Of a DNA stretch of 64,000 bases, positions 22,159 through 34,541 are shown piece after piece. The stretch lies in contig CM055828.1 in the NCBI GenBank assembly GCA_029582265.1, forward strand, positions 12,497,777 through 12,561,776. Reading direction: 5' to 3'. The position numbers and the translations under genes are program-made. The DNA is from Zoroaster sp. YZ-2022 (lineage: Eukaryota; Echinodermata; Asteroidea; Forcipulatida; Zoroasteridae). The notes under the pieces were generated by a model, which was not told the origin of the DNA, did not search any database, and saw nothing but the letters and a program-made list of their open reading frames with translations. Every line of letters begins with the position of its first letter. Positions within the stretch are counted from its first letter, which is position 1.

Positions 22159-22735
22159 ATCCAGTTGACATCCAGTCTATTGTTTTTGTGAAGTATACAT
22201 TTTTTTGTGAAGTATACATTTTGTCACGTGACCGAAGCGGAAGTTAAGGCGTTCAGCAAAGCACATGTACATCTAACTCTAATTATATATTATGAAACAT
22301 CATATATCCTGAACCATAGGAGGTATTGACATTATTTTACTATGATCATGAGTTAGTTTTATCAGATACATGACCTTCAAATGACCTTATCTGACCTTTA
22401 CTTCCGGTCCAAACCGGAAGTTCAAATTCAACACATTCCAAAGCAAAATTGATGGGTCTTTTGAAGATAACATTGATATTGTTATAATAAAAGATATCAG
22501 ACATTTTCAAAAAATATGATCGTCACATCATCGGTGACCATTTCACTGAATCGGAAGGTGTTTGTTACAACAGACACTTAATTTCTAGTTTTTAAGTGTT
22601 CGGTGTATACCGAATAAAACAATTTTTTTTTTGTTAAATGGTATACATAATTTTCTTATTTTTATAACACTTTGATTTTATTAAAATAATTACAATATGG
22701 ACCTCATAAAACCAAACACCATTGCATTTGTTATA
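22159..22735. other. no gene; short repeats
   Basis: GTGAAGTATACATTTT is duplicated at 22187-22220. The segment 22395-22430 holds TTCCGGTCCAAACCGGAAGTTCAAA, related to the GGTTTGGACAGGAAG part of the 150-bp satellite, so satellite-related sequence flanks the CR1 insertion on this side as well. Confidence 0.5.
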
Positions 22736-23332
22736 CAGGGTGTCCCCATAAAAAGTATACCGAGATAAAAATTACTGTAATGGCAAAACTACTTTATATA
22801 TGGGAAAGAGAAATATATCTCTAGAAAGGGCAGAATGTCCTCTTTGCAATGGTATACAGCTTGTGATGTTATTGACACAGATGAGTGAACAAATTAGACA
22901 GATGTTAAGGGTACTGAAAGCAGGACTGTGACAAGTTTGCATATTTGAATAACAAAGGTCCAAAAAACATTTAAAAAAACCTGCACATTAAACTTTTGAG
23001 GTAAGTAGCGAAAACAAAGCAGATTACATTGTTTTAGGTACATTCCTTGTTTTCAAGAATGTGTTGAAAAAGCAAAGGCATTTGGTATTCTGCACACTTG
23101 CATGGTTGAGCTATGTTATTCAAATATGCAAACTTGTCACAGTCCTGCTTTCAGTACCCTTAACATCTGTCTAGTTTGTTCACTCATCTGTGTCAATAAC
23201 ATCACAAACTGTATACCATTGCAAAGAGGACATTCTGCCCTTTCTAGAGATATATTTCTCTTTCCCATATATAAAGTAGTTTTGCCATTACAGTAATTTT
23301 TATCTCGGTATACTTTTTATGGGGACACCCTG
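22736..23332. mobile_element. mariner-type foldback MITE with TA target site
   Basis: Arms 22736-22953 and 23115-23332 are inverted copies (about 218 bp, starting CAGGGTGTCCCCATAAAAAG) separated by about 160 bp. TA flanks both ends (22734-22735, 23333-23334). There is no transposase. The apparent 63-64 residue proteins on both arms are mirror images and not genes. Confidence 0.9.
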
Positions 23333-23570
23333 TACATTCAAACGCAGAATTCTAGTTATTTTTATTTCGTGTTATCACAACATGAAAAAATCTTGTTTTT
23401 CTTTCTGCCGGTTATACCTAAAGTCATTTTAAAAAGGTCTGATCAAAATAATGTTTCTATCATAAGAAAGTAGTACATACAATGTACATGTACAGTATAG
23501 TGCAAAAACTAAATTTCCAGAAAGTTTTGTTACATACACATGTACATGAGACACATGTTCTTTGGCTTAC

Positions 23571-23693
23571 CTCTTTTATCAGTTGTTTTGGGTGAAATCC
23601 CCTTGCTTATTAACCAGGCAACTGCCTTGGTGTTAGATGACAAACAAGCAACATGAAGCAGACTCCTACCATCATTACAAACATAATTCAAAT
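23571..23693 (-). CDS. exon of a host ankyrin-repeat protein (exon 2 in this window)
   Basis: On the minus strand a polypyrimidine acceptor (TCTATTTGTTGCAG) precedes 23693 and a donor GTAAGCC follows 23571. The 123-bp exon encodes LNYVCNDGRSLLHVACLSS then AVAWLISKGISPKTTDKRG, a full ankyrin repeat (G-S-LLHVA, then LI-KG, P, D-G). It starts with the last two bases of a codon and ends after the first base of one. The upstream exon at 30344-30680 ends in exactly the complementary phase, so joining gives a continuous frame. Ankyrin repeats mediate protein-protein contacts. Further exons must lie to the left and are not seen. Confidence 0.75.
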
Positions 23694-25180
23694 CTGCAAC
23701 AAATAGAATTCAAGATGGAGAAAGTACAGAAAAAACAAATTATACATTGTATTCATCATTTTATTTTTCAAAAATTGTAAATATTCATGTAAATACATTA
23801 AATTAAAACTAAGCTTGTTCTAAGTTTATAGATCAAATCCTTGTCTGTTGTTTTCCAGTCTGATATTATTCAATATTTAATTTGTTTGAACCACAATACA
23901 TGTAAAATCATAAAGTGAAATAATAGACAAAACAAAATGTGACAAAAGAAAGTTCTAAGTGCAGGGTTTTTAAATGACTTTTTCCTTATTTTATTTGTTA
24001 GTTTAAACAAAATAGGTTTTAGTGGAAACATAGTTTAATGAAAAGCGGAAATTATAGCAATTATGGTGGATGTACATTTTGTACAATGTAAAGGATTTAA
24101 AAGGTTTTTATGTCCTTCTGTCACCGTCACAACATATTGTAATAACCCATGATTTTCCTCTACCAGAGTTCACTCTGCAATATTTATCACCTTTTATACA
24201 ATGGAACATTCCGCTCTACATCGTGCATTAGGGGTCACTCAGAACACTGATTGGTCAGTTATTTCGTGTATTTAATGTATAGGCCATATGTTTTGTGCGT
24301 GACTTACATGTACATGTACATGCATTAAAAAGAAGTTGAGATATGGGGGGCCAGAAAAAAATGATAATAGAAAAGCAGAATTATCGTTTTCGTAAAATGC
24401 ATTTTTCTATTTTTCTATTAGCAGAAATGAGATTTAACATTTTTGGTAAAACCCATTTTTCAGCTATCCAAAATTTAGATTTTAGATTTTCTAACGGATG
24501 GACACTTATACTGACATCAGGCCAGTTACATTATTCCTAGAACCATCTCAACTCCCTGGGGAGTATGCAACTTTTTGCTTGCGCACTCAAGTAAACCCCA
24601 ACAAACATTGGTACATGTATAAAGAAAAACCCAATGAGATTATCCGTTTGATGATGCGCCTTGATTATCTGTAATAATGTAATGCGCCTTGAGCACCAGT
24701 TTGGTGGATATGTGCGCTTTATAAGTCTACATTATTATTATTATTATTATTATTAGCAAAATTGTAGAACAAAGTGTGGGCAACTTGTTTTCAAAGGTCA
24801 ATATGTTGAGATCACATCCGGGGTCAGAGGTAAAGCTGTCAGTTCTCACATGCCATACATGTACATGTACATGTACATCATCAATGAAAAGGACATTTCA
24901 AGAGCTTTCCAATGATATCAACTTCAAATCCATAACATAAAAAATTAGTAAGTTAAAGGATGCTTTATCTATAGGTCATGCGAATGTTTTTCTTTAGATC
25001 ATGTGAATGATATGCTAAAGGTAATGCACGTATGTACGTATACATGTAAGTATTGACCTTGTGCACCATGTAAGTACATCAGAGATCAACAGCACGTTTG
25101 AGACATGGCCATTTTGATGATCACCTCCTCATACATGTACATGTAGTAAAAGCACACAGCTCAGGTCAGGTATAGGCTTG
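23694..25180 (-). other. intron, 3' part (no other gene seen)
   Basis: AT-rich sequence between the two ankyrin-gene exons. It contains a SINE-like tail at 24655-24755 ending in (ATT)n and several TACATGTA palindromes. No coding potential was found. Confidence 0.6.
24655..24755 (+). repeat. SINE-like 3' tail, second copy
   Basis: Same wording as 18118-18240 (AATGCGCCTTGAGCACC, GTGGATATGTGCGCTTTATA) and the same terminal (ATT)n run. Confidence 0.6.
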
Positions 25181-25400
25181 GCTTGGGCGATGACATGATA
25201 ATATCGAATATCGCAATATTTTTTTATTCGATTATGATATCGCAAACTTTTCAAATTAGAGATATCGGCAAATCACAATGAAAAAAATATATCGCCAATA
25301 AAAAATACATGTAATACACTGTACATTCACGTAGTCCATGGGCTACGGACCGAAACCCTCCACTGCGGAATTATCAGTCCGGGCTATTTGGAAAATCCGT

Positions 25401-26640
25401 CACAAATGGTGTCAGGAGTGGGATAAATGCACTCGACCTAACACATGACAACACAGGACAACATAATCTAACACAATCAAAAAGGGACAACTCATTAGCC
25501 TCAACTATGAACAAGGACACAAAAGAGATCTACACCGCTAGGTGTAAGGAAAAGAAGACCAATTACAGCATTCATTTCCGCATTCTAGAATGAAGAGCTG
25601 AGGCCAAGAGTTAAGGATTTGGAACAAGAGCTGGAAATCTAGAGGCCACAGCAGAGACTAACTAGACTAGAAGCCAAAGGAAGGAAACGAGACTAACTTC
25701 CGACAATGGGCGTATATCAATAGATCAATGAGACTCACTAGATAACCTCAGGGTGGACTCTGGGAGTCTTATGACTCCTTACCTGGTACTCCGGCACTAG
25801 GTACTGATGGAGGCCCTTGGACCCCTCATCCAGGAATATTGAAAAAGAACAGGACGTTGATGCCAGTCGCATTCGACTGTGATTGAGGATACAAAACCTC
25901 TAACGAAGGACTCCTGTGCGTGAGGAAGGAACTGCTGAGGATAGTGAATAAATACGAAAGTCACTAAAGCTTCAGAAAATGTTTCTGGAAGCCTCAGGAA
26001 AGAGGAGTCTATTGGAAACGAGCAACAAATTGCAGAGAAATTATGGGGGTTGGGATGACCCCGGATTGTACCAGACCAATTCAAAGGAAAGGAGCCCTGG
26101 GAAGACTACCGGTACCTGGAACACTTTGAATCCTGCAAAATCGCCAATGCTTGGGACGACGCGGAGGCGGCAGCGAGCCTCAAGGGCCAGACACTAAAAG
26201 TGCTACTTAATCGAGGAGAGGATGGAAAAAAAATATATATACATGTATATAGTGAGTTGCTTGACTTGCTGAATGCTCATTTTGAACCCAGACAGAAGGT
26301 GGAGAACTTCTTAATGGAGTTGAGGAAACACTGACAAGGTGCAAAAGAGACCATTCTGGAGCTGGATCAGGTGATCAGTGAACTGACAGCATTAGCATAC
26401 CCCAAGTTTTCAGAGACCGGTTTGAGCGAGGTCATTTTTCAGATTTGATTGCTAGCCAGTCAATCCGTGAGGGTATCTTCAGAGTCAATCCATCAAATTT
26501 AGAGCAAGCTTTCAGCAGCACTGGCTTCAGAAAATTTCTAAAGGATAGAGGGTCATTGGACAGGTAACAAACGTGAAAGGAACAAATGCAGGATGCAGGA
26601 TTTGGATGAACAGATCCATGACACTGTGAAGACGCTAGTA
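25401..26640 (+). pseudogene. gag: gypsy retrotransposon 5' end: primer site and gag relic
   Basis: TGGTGTCAGGAGTGGGATA at 25408-25426 has the form of a tRNA primer-binding site just after an LTR end (GTCACA). Downstream, 26070-26420 reads as gag with shifts: PDQFKGKEPWEDY, LEHFESCKIANAWDD, ASLKGQTLKVLL, LLDLLNAHFEPRQKVENFLM, then GAKETILELDQVISELTALA and SIREGIFRVNPSNLEQA. Stops and frameshifts are frequent. No pol follows, since duplicated non-coding sequence begins near 26730. Confidence 0.7.
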
Positions 26641-26741
26641 GAAGTACTTTATTATAATTTTGACAAGTTCTACAAGAGCGAGCTATCCTTGCAAGTATTT
26701 TCTTGAGGAAGTTTAAGCATTTTGCCAATGTATATTTATAG

Positions 26742-27115
26742 GTGGCACTAAAAAATAAAAAGTCCTCCTATGTGGCAGTTGATTACTGGGATTTTGGCGA
26801 CCATTTTTACAAAAAAAGCGCCCTCACAGCCTCACCCACCAACAGGCAATTTGCAGACAACCCGATTTCAATACCTCTATGGTAAAGGTTTACAAAATTA
26901 TCTTGAAAAATCCCCAGGGGGTGGGCACTAAAAAATAAAAAGTCCTACATGTACGTATGTGGCACGGTCGATTACTGGGATTTTGGCGGCCATTTTGAAA
27001 AAGCGCCCTCACAGCCTCACCTACTCACAGGCAACTTGCAGACAACCTGATTTCAATAGCTCTATGGTCAAAGTTTACAAAAATATTTGTCATGAAAAAT
27101 CTCCAGGGGGGGGTG
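26742..27115. repeat. ~185-bp tandem duplication
   Basis: Two adjacent copies share GGCACTAAAAAATAAAAAG, TGATTACTGGGATTTTGGCG (slightly varied), AGCGCCCTCACAGCCTCACC and a G-run after CCCCAGG/CTCCAGG. Confidence 0.95.
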
Positions 27116-27166
27116 AGGGGAGGTGCTGGTAGCCGCGCCCACGTACTAACATGTATGCACGTGCAG

Positions 27167-27262
27167 GTACATGTACATGGATGTCCATGTACATGGATGT
27201 CCATGTACATGGATGTCCATGTACACGGATGTCCACGTATGTACACGGATGTCCACGTACGC
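27167..27262. repeat. 18-bp palindromic minisatellite
   Basis: About five copies of ACATGGATGTCCATGT. The last copies change to ACACGGATGTCCACGT with compensating changes in both halves of the palindrome. Peptides such as MYMDVHVHG are artefacts. Confidence 0.92.
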
Positions 27263-27444
27263 TTCACGCTCACTTGTGTGTGTGGAAGTGAGCGATGCGG
27301 TAGACATTGTGATAAGTAACAGGAAATCAGTATGTTACTTTGTTTTCCACATTCTTGTTTAATTATCTGGAGATGAGTTTTGATTTTCATTAAAAAAAAT
27401 GCTCTGACAAAGTTATGAAGAATTATGGTAACAGACTGATTAAA

Positions 27445-27895
27445 GCAAAATGGCTAAGATGAGCAGTGTTCAGACTTTGGGAAGGCATTTTTCTACATTT
27501 ATTTGGTGGGAGAACATGAAACCACATTTCTAAGCAACATCCATCAAATATTCTATTATTATTATTTATTCAGTCAAACTGCAGCAATCATGCAAAGAAT
27601 AAATGAGAACTGAACATTGTAATTATATATAAACGTTAAACATGAGCAAGATGAGCAAACGGCCAAGATGAATAAACTGCCAAGATGAGCAGCACAATTT
27701 TTTTAACCATTCAGATCTCAGTAAGGCATTTTTTCAAAAGATGTGTTTGGTTGGATTATATGGGACATTTCTGATCAACATCCATCATTTTATTATTACT
27801 CTCATTATTTATTCGGCCAAAAATGCAACAATCATACAAACACTACATGAGAAATGAACATTGTAATTCTATATGAACGTAAACATAACAGGGTA
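27445..27895. repeat. diverged tandem duplication, ~225 bp
   Basis: Two copies share AAGATGAGCAG, AGGCATTTTT, CAACATCCATCA, TATTATT, GAACATTGTAATT and ATATAAACGT in the same order. Confidence 0.75.
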
Positions 27896-27930
27896 TACAA
27901 GTTGAACAAATAACTGGATTTAAAGCTTGA

Positions 27931-29600
27931 ATGAAGATTATGATACAATGGGCTAAGAGGAGAGTAAGGGATTGGGTCAGGAGAGAAGGGGGTGTGCCAG
28001 TTGCCATTGAACAAGCTATAAAGACCCTGAAACACAAGAAAAATATTTTTTTAAATAAGTTTTGCACTTATCATTTAAAAGGCCCAGTGTTGAATACTCA
28101 AAAGAACTTGAGAAAAAAACTGGAAGCGGAGCATTTTACAATATACTTTATAAATAATGTATAAAGGCCTTTATGTAACAAACAAACATTTTAAAGACAA
28201 AAATGAGAATGGACAAGTTGCCTTGAACTATCACAGGAGAATAACAGAGGACATGAAGGACAATTGGAGGAAATACAAATACAATTAAAAAAACACAATT
28301 GAAAAGCAGAAATCTTCTGAAAACAAGTAGCCTACATGTAAATAAGAATTAGACTGAATACTACATGTACATGTACATGTATTACTAGTTAAATTGCCTG
28401 TTTGTTGCAGATGTCCTAAATTAAATAGGAGCCAACTGCCAATGTTGTAAACCGTTTTCAATTCTTGGTTGAAAGAAATGATAATAAAATAGTAGTATGC
28501 TTACATAATTATATGAAAAAATAAAAGAAATAACACTACTCATCCAGAGCGTTCTCTTGGATATCTTCAACACCATTATATTTCCAAGCATGTAAATGTA
28601 GTGCTAAGTTGACATGCAGATGAAAATGCACAGTCTACCATAAATGTATGATGAATGTACAGTGTAAATTTACATTCATATTCATAACATTAGGCATGTT
28701 AGGCCTATATATCGAACTACTGAATTCAATACATGTAAAACAAAAACATTGTCGAAACAAGTTTCACTTTATAATAACATAAAAGTTTGTCTATCATTTA
28801 TACATGTACAGTGTGTACATATTAACGCCACTGTTAATTTAATGTTGTGTGTTTTAATAAACTTAAACACTGCGGGGCCAACTGTATTCATTGTCAGGGA
28901 TCAGACTGAACATTTGATGCAGTTCATGTCTTTTTGCAAGAATTCACATTAACCATACACAACCGTTTCTGAAAAAATGACTATCCTATCCATTCATTCA
29001 GAATACACATTAAACAAGTTAATCGTGTACGTAAACACGGAACGATGGACACAAACATGTACTAATGTACATGTACGTTAAACGCCATTACTTTGTACAC
29101 AATAATGGTTAAAACCAACCGCATAAACTGAATTTTTGGGGACAGTTTTTTTTTTAAGGAAATAACCTTGTCCCAGACTTACCTTGTGGATAAAATAAAA
29201 GTAGATGTCATCATCGTTGATTTACTAGGTCGATTGTGCTTATCAAAAATTAGGACGTATCCATGACGACAGCTAGAATTTAGAAAAACGTCTTCAAATG
29301 TTCAAAGAGGCAAATGTTCGCGAAGAAAGTTATCATGTGACTGTTTATTAAATAAACTTTGTATATTCACAAGAAAGCAAAAGGTAAACAAACCATACTT
29401 AGATTTGACCCAGACACGTTCCCCTTAGCGCGCAATGTATGAATGACGGATCAAACGCCTCATTTGCATACAATTTAACTTTCGGCAACAGAGGGCGCAC
29501 TTTTTGCAAAGGAAAACAGCTGTGAGCACTCATGCGTCAAAAAAATAATAATTGTGATATTATCGAAAATCACGATATTTGACGATATAGCATGGTTGGA
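27931..29600. other. no gene seen (intronic)
   Basis: AT-rich intron sequence. A 77-codon plus-strand frame at 27931-28164 (KIMIQWAKRRVRDWVRREGG) has no recognisable family or splice context and is not called. TACATGTACATG runs are present near 28370 and 28800. Confidence 0.4.
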
Positions 29601-29651
29601 AAAAAAATAATAAATAAATAAAAAAATCGATATCGCCCAAGCCTAGTAGGC

Positions 29652-30125
29652 ATAGAAGAATCTTCATCTTACTTGGCCACTCAATGCGTACATCACGTTT
29701 TCCACCGATCACACCATCCACCAGACGCTGGTACCGAGGGTGGTCATGTGCGTTCTCATCTAGCTCAAGATGCTTGGCTCTAACTGCACTGATCTCATTA
29801 AACCAATATGCTGGTGGTTGACCACAAACTGCTGGAGCATCAATGTTGCTTGAAATAAATGCCTTCAAGATTGAGTCATGGCGCACAACATGTCCATACC
29901 ATTTGATGTTCCATTTGACCACATCCCGGTGTGAGAAGATTGTTCGTTATGGCTAACTGTTCGTTATACACATGCAGCTAAAAATTTAGTTGCTGTGGAT
30001 CTCTGTGTAACACCAGGTGTGGCCAATACTCGTTGATACCAATCACGCATCAATGCCTCAGAGAAAGCTGTAAATAATGTTGGGGAGAGTGTGCAGCCTT
30101 GCCTGCACTCCCTGTACACAGAGCA
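29652..30125 (-). pseudogene. fragments of a non-LTR reverse transcriptase
   Basis: Two pieces on the minus strand. 29990-30125 has CRQGCTLSPTLFTAFSEALM, the VRQGC-SPTLF palm motif of RTE/Nimb/jockey-type RTs. 29652-29940 has KWNIKWYGHVVRHDSILKAF, like the 'KWYGHV-R' block of the C-terminal region. They are close together but the sequence between is missing, so this is a collapsed copy. Confidence 0.6.
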
Positions 30126-30343
30126 GTGAAACATTGTTTTAAAAATGTACATTTCAAGAAATATACATGTACATGTACATGTCTGAGCGCAGGTACATCC
30201 GGCATAGGTACTTGCTTTATACATGTACATGTAGTATTCAGGGTCACCAACAAATTTCTAATGCTGTATCTTCCTTTGCCTGTAGGTAAATTATACTTGT
30301 TTGCCTAATTTGCAAATCAATTCGAAATTATGTCTTCACCTAC

Positions 30344-30680
30344 CTATGAGATTCATTTTTAGTAGAGCTTGTAGCACTCTTACTGGTCCACATCGTAGTG
30401 CAAGTTTGCAGTATGCTAAAGCCTGATGCTGGTAGCCATCATCACGGAGACACTCGAACAATTCCCAAAGCTGGGAATCATTAGGCCAAAGTTCATCAAA
30501 ATTAACTTTTGGGTCACCATGGACATATGTGTTACAGGTTAGTTTTGCACGCCAGAAGATACTGCACAGGATAAGGTGAGACTCAAACATGCCATCCTTG
30601 TTTGCATTTGAATGATGAAATGATGTAGGTTTTTCTGACTCGATTAAATCTGCGTTCACATAAGATGAAGTACTGGCCAT
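30344..30680 (-). CDS. first coding exon of the host ankyrin-repeat gene
   Basis: The frame from ATG 30680 gives a 112-codon exon (MASTSSYVNADLIESEKPTS at the N-terminus, then FECLRDDGYQHQALAYCKLA and VRVLQALLKMNLI at the end) and reaches a donor GTAGGTGAAG right after 30344. The exon ends with the first base of a codon, G. Exon 2 at 23693 begins AT, making GAT and continuing straight into an ankyrin repeat. The C-terminal half looks helical (Leu/Ala-rich, helix-turn-helix spacing), so it may itself be a degenerate repeat or a capping domain. I do not recognise the gene. There is no signal peptide. Confidence 0.7.
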
Positions 30681-31195
30681 TTAGCACATTTACCTGTTGA
30701 CCACAACATCAAGTTCTACACAATAAAAAAAAAGAATTAAAATCATACATCAGTATTTAAAATTTAAGGTTTGGTGACAAAGATTTTAAAAGCTGTCTAT
30801 TATAATTTTAGCACACGATCATACAACAAAGAAGAAAAATGCATACATGTATTTACATTAGGTTCCCAAGTGTACTATAATTATGTTCACAGTGTACAGA
30901 CTGTGAGAACTGCAGTGTTTACACCAAACTTAAAAATAATACCAACTTCTCTTTAAAAACATTCTTTTCAATCAATATTGTTTGTGTATCACCATTTCGG
31001 GGAACATAAAGATAGTTAAACATAAGGAAAGTACATCTAGTGTGCCAAAAAAAGTTGCTAAGATTGTTAATTTGCACATTTGCAATTTTAAACATTCCAA
31101 CTGTTCATGTTGATGGGACAAGTGTGTACATGTAGCTAAGGATCAACATGTACATGTATAAAAAGTGGTGATTTTTAAACTTTTCACCCACTTTA
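30681..31195. other. upstream region of the ankyrin gene; no other gene
   Basis: This is the promoter side of the gene on the minus strand. I see no clear TATA box or initiator. The sequence is AT-rich. Confidence 0.35.
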
Positions 31196-31729
31196 ACTAT
31201 GGCACCATAAAACTCAGTGATGAGGTACTGTTATCCAAGTGGACAACTTTGCCATAAAATCCACTAGAATCACTTCCGCGAAATTATCAAAGAATTTTTG
31301 GGATTAATTTTTGCACACTCATCAATGTATTTTCCAGTGTTGCTCAGGGTCATCACGCACATTTTCATGGTTGAGGTACACATTTTAGTCTTCCCATTGA
31401 AATAACGTTCCACTGTGGGATCAGGGGTCCCATGGTAGGATCAAGAAGGCCAAAATGTATATTAAATTAGCATTGCACTCAGCCGGCTAGTGCCTTCATA
31501 CACATGTGCACACAGAGCAAGCACAACAAAGCGCACGGCTGTTTCATGAATGAATTCCAGACAATAATCAGCACGACCAAATGAAACCCATTCGGCCCAT
31601 GGATGAATGCATGGAGTTTTCAAAGTGGAAACTCATGAAATAGTCATCATTCATAATATTACAAGTGATCCTACAATATTGGATTTTATGGCAAAGTTGT
31701 CATCGCCGAGTTTTATAGTGCCGTAAGTA
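31196..31729. mobile_element. MITE-like inverted-repeat element
   Basis: Left arm 31198-31266 (TATGGCACCATAAAACTC, GACAACTTTGCCATAAAATC) is the inverse of right arm 31679-31728. The left arm has an extra ~18-bp segment (GGTACTGTTATCCAAGTG). About 410 bp of unrelated sequence lie between. There is no transposase. Confidence 0.75.
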
Positions 31730-31867
31730 CATTTGTAGCGCATCAAATTTTTTTTTTCAATAGCTACATTTTTGTATGTGGTGTTAGGGACAAGGATACG
31801 GAGGGATGTCCAGGGTATTGGCCATAGAATGGGGCTACGGTTAGGGATGAGGCAGTCGGACTAGACC

Positions 31868-31890
31868 TGGGGGGGGGGGGGGGGGGGTGG
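31868..31890. repeat. poly-G run
   Basis: About 19 consecutive G followed by TGGAGGTGGG, able to form a G-quadruplex on the plus strand. Confidence 0.95.
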
Positions 31891-34048
31891 AGGTGGGCTG
31901 CTGTTACTGTATCTCAAAGGTCTTGTCATTGACCTTAGAGCTCTACAGACTTTTACATAGGAAATTTCGGAGACCCATTCTTTGTACATACCATTAGTAG
32001 CCAAAATAGACTGGTTACACAGATTGATTCATATGATACAGTCTGTATGGGTTCCAGATTAGGCCTAACAAGTTATATTACTCTAATTATAGTTAATACA
32101 CTGTCTAGCAGAGCCACATCAATTATAAATGAAGAATATATACACACCAACAATAACTTGATTACGGTCAGTAAATCTACATGTATTTATTGGAAAACGA
32201 AACAATTTTACAAAAAGGGCGGCTTAAATACATACTACGTGTACATGTACATTGTATGCACATGTAAGCAAAGATCGTTTGTAAAATAACTTAAGGTGTA
32301 AAAAACTTCTGTTCTAACAAACAAAAACTGAAACCTGCAAAACATGGCATGTAAAATACCGATTGTCACCAAAGAATTTCTTATCCAAGGAATTACATTC
32401 TCATCCAGCACGCTGTTTTGATCCAGTCCTTGGAAGGCAATCAGCTCTATGCTCAGACTAGCTTACTGCAGTTAGCATGTGTGTGCAATGCCCTATTCAT
32501 AGCGCGTATGAAATTTTTCTATTGGTCGAACGAAAACAATACGTCATCATACAACCAATAGAAATTCTTGTTACGCGCTGTGTGCAATGCCTATAGCACG
32601 TAAAAACTGTTCTTACTGATCGAACGAGAACACATACATTTGTACCTTGTCATACAACCAATAGAAATATTCGTTATGCGATTTGGATCATGTCACTCAC
32701 AAAATGTAAACATCGAGCGAGCGAGCGAGCGAGACCTCGTGCTGATCGTCGTGTCAACATCGACGTTATGTCTTGCATGTGTATGCACAGGGCCACAGCA
32801 ATCCTGATTGGCCATTGAATGCTCTATATCAAGTAAAATCATAGAGTTAAATAAAAGTCTACCAACCAATATATAGCAATTTAGCTTCAAAAAGTTATCG
32901 GGGACCATTGCCTTATTTTGGTCTGCACGACCGTCTGTGTTCGTCGCCAAGTATCTCGTTTGCAAATTGCATGCAAGGGCTGTTCATTCCGCGCTTGCTG
33001 AACTGCCATGGCTGTGGCTTCTGGGTGCAAAACTGCAAAACCGCAGTGCTGACCAACTTTAAAAAAATAAAAAATGAAAAAATACAGGACGATGTACACA
33101 AAAATTAGGCTCCGGGTCGGCACCATACATGTACATGTGTGTAAGTTTTTATTTTTTTGAATAAAAAGATATAGGTTCTGCATGATTTTCTAGGTTGGGT
33201 CGGGTAAGCGGAATCACAACTACATGTATTTTTTTATTTGGCCTTATTGGGCTTGGATGACTTCATGCAAGGTGAGTTATTCTGTCAAAAAGAGTCAAAT
33301 ATATGGTGACGTTACATGTATTTCTGTATTTCATATCAGTTTTGGTCATTGTTGATCCATTCAAATGACAGAGGAAGTCTAGACTAAGTGCATTCTGTGG
33401 AGAGGATAGGCCATTAATAATAAGGACATATTCAAAACGAGCAAAATTTTCCGAGTGTCTCCCAAATTTCAGAGATGTCTGTAGCTCTAACTTCAGGTCT
33501 GATTCGACCCAATGGCAAGAACTGAGTTTGAGATACAGTAACTGCAGCCTAACCCAGTCCTACTAAATGCCGACCAACGAAGACAACTGATGACAAGACA
33601 TTCTAAATGAACTCAAAACTAATAAATAAAGCTACATGTACATACGTGTATAAATATGTATATATGTGACAGAGGCATAACAGGGTTAGTTTTTTTTTTT
33701 AAATTAGCAATAAAAATGATTTTCTTTGCTGGAGTAGGTATTGGCCGCCATGTTGTTTGCACAACATACAATGTTAGAGGACTGTACCATTATGTCAAAG
33801 GGTAACATTTATGTGTGGACAACACCAGCAGGAGGGGAAGTCTTTTAATGTATTTTACGGGTATATATAACAAACAATGAATTGCAATATACATGTACAT
33901 GTATGTAAATATATAATTTACAGATCTATGTGTACATTATGTAGGAAACAACGTTTTTGTGAAATATTATAGAGTCTGGTATTGTCACTGACAGGAAATA
34001 ATAAATAATGGTTAAGTTTTGACAGCAGAGGGCATTTGGGAGGAAAAT
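31891..34048. other. no confident gene; tandem duplication and repeats
   Basis: A ~105-bp direct duplication lies at 32478-32680 (TGTGCAATGCC, TCATACAACCAATAGAAAT, GTTACGCG/GTTATGCG). A GAGC run is at 32717-32732. Poly-T and GGGTCGG fragments near 33115-33200 resemble those bounding the inverted repeat at 37.4-39.0 kb. Open frames on both strands at 32693-33183 overlap each other and have no recognisable domain. Confidence 0.5.
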
Positions 34049-34541
34049 GTGGAAGCTAGGCTTGGGCGATGACACGATAATATCGAAATCGCGATATATT
34101 TTTTTTATTCGATTATGACATCGAAAACTTTTCAAATTATCAAGATATCGGCAAATTGCGATGAAAAAAATATATCGCAAAGAAGAAAAATATATCGCGA
34201 TTAAAAAAAGTCATCGATTGTCAGTCGGGTCAGAAATTGATCGAAAATTAGAAACAAAATCAAACTTTTTCTGTGCAAAGCCAACTGTCAGATCACAAAG
34301 GATCCGCTTGACAGGGCATTGTTTTATAATCCACCACTCAAAGAAATCTATTCAGATGGATTAAGCGTTGGGATTGAATGTGCTGTAGTATTTGATTCAA
34401 CAATGTGTAGACAATGCTTAGTCTCACTGTCTAGCCATGGTGGTCTGTGACTATGGCTGGTGCACCACGTGCAAGTACATTATATAATGTACATACATGT
34501 ATAATGTCTAGTGACATACACGTACTCTTGATAAACCACGT

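Larger units (their letters stand above)
25181..29645. mobile_element. GCTTGGGCGAT-ended inverted-repeat element (4.5 kb)
   Basis: GCTTGGGCGATGACATGATAATATCGA at 25181 and its inverse ...TCGATATCGCCCAAGCC at about 29628-29643 bound the segment. The same ends occur on the 34057-39071 element, which has clear 8-bp duplications. No clean duplication is visible here: the left end has an extra GCTTG. The interior holds a gypsy gag relic, tandem duplications and a minisatellite, so it is either an old, much-invaded hAT-like element or two solo ends. The whole lies in the ankyrin-gene intron. Confidence 0.5.

Noticed and set aside
22772..23296. Two nearly identical 63-64 residue proteins on opposite strands
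   Set aside because: They lie in the two arms of the foldback MITE and are mirror copies of each other.
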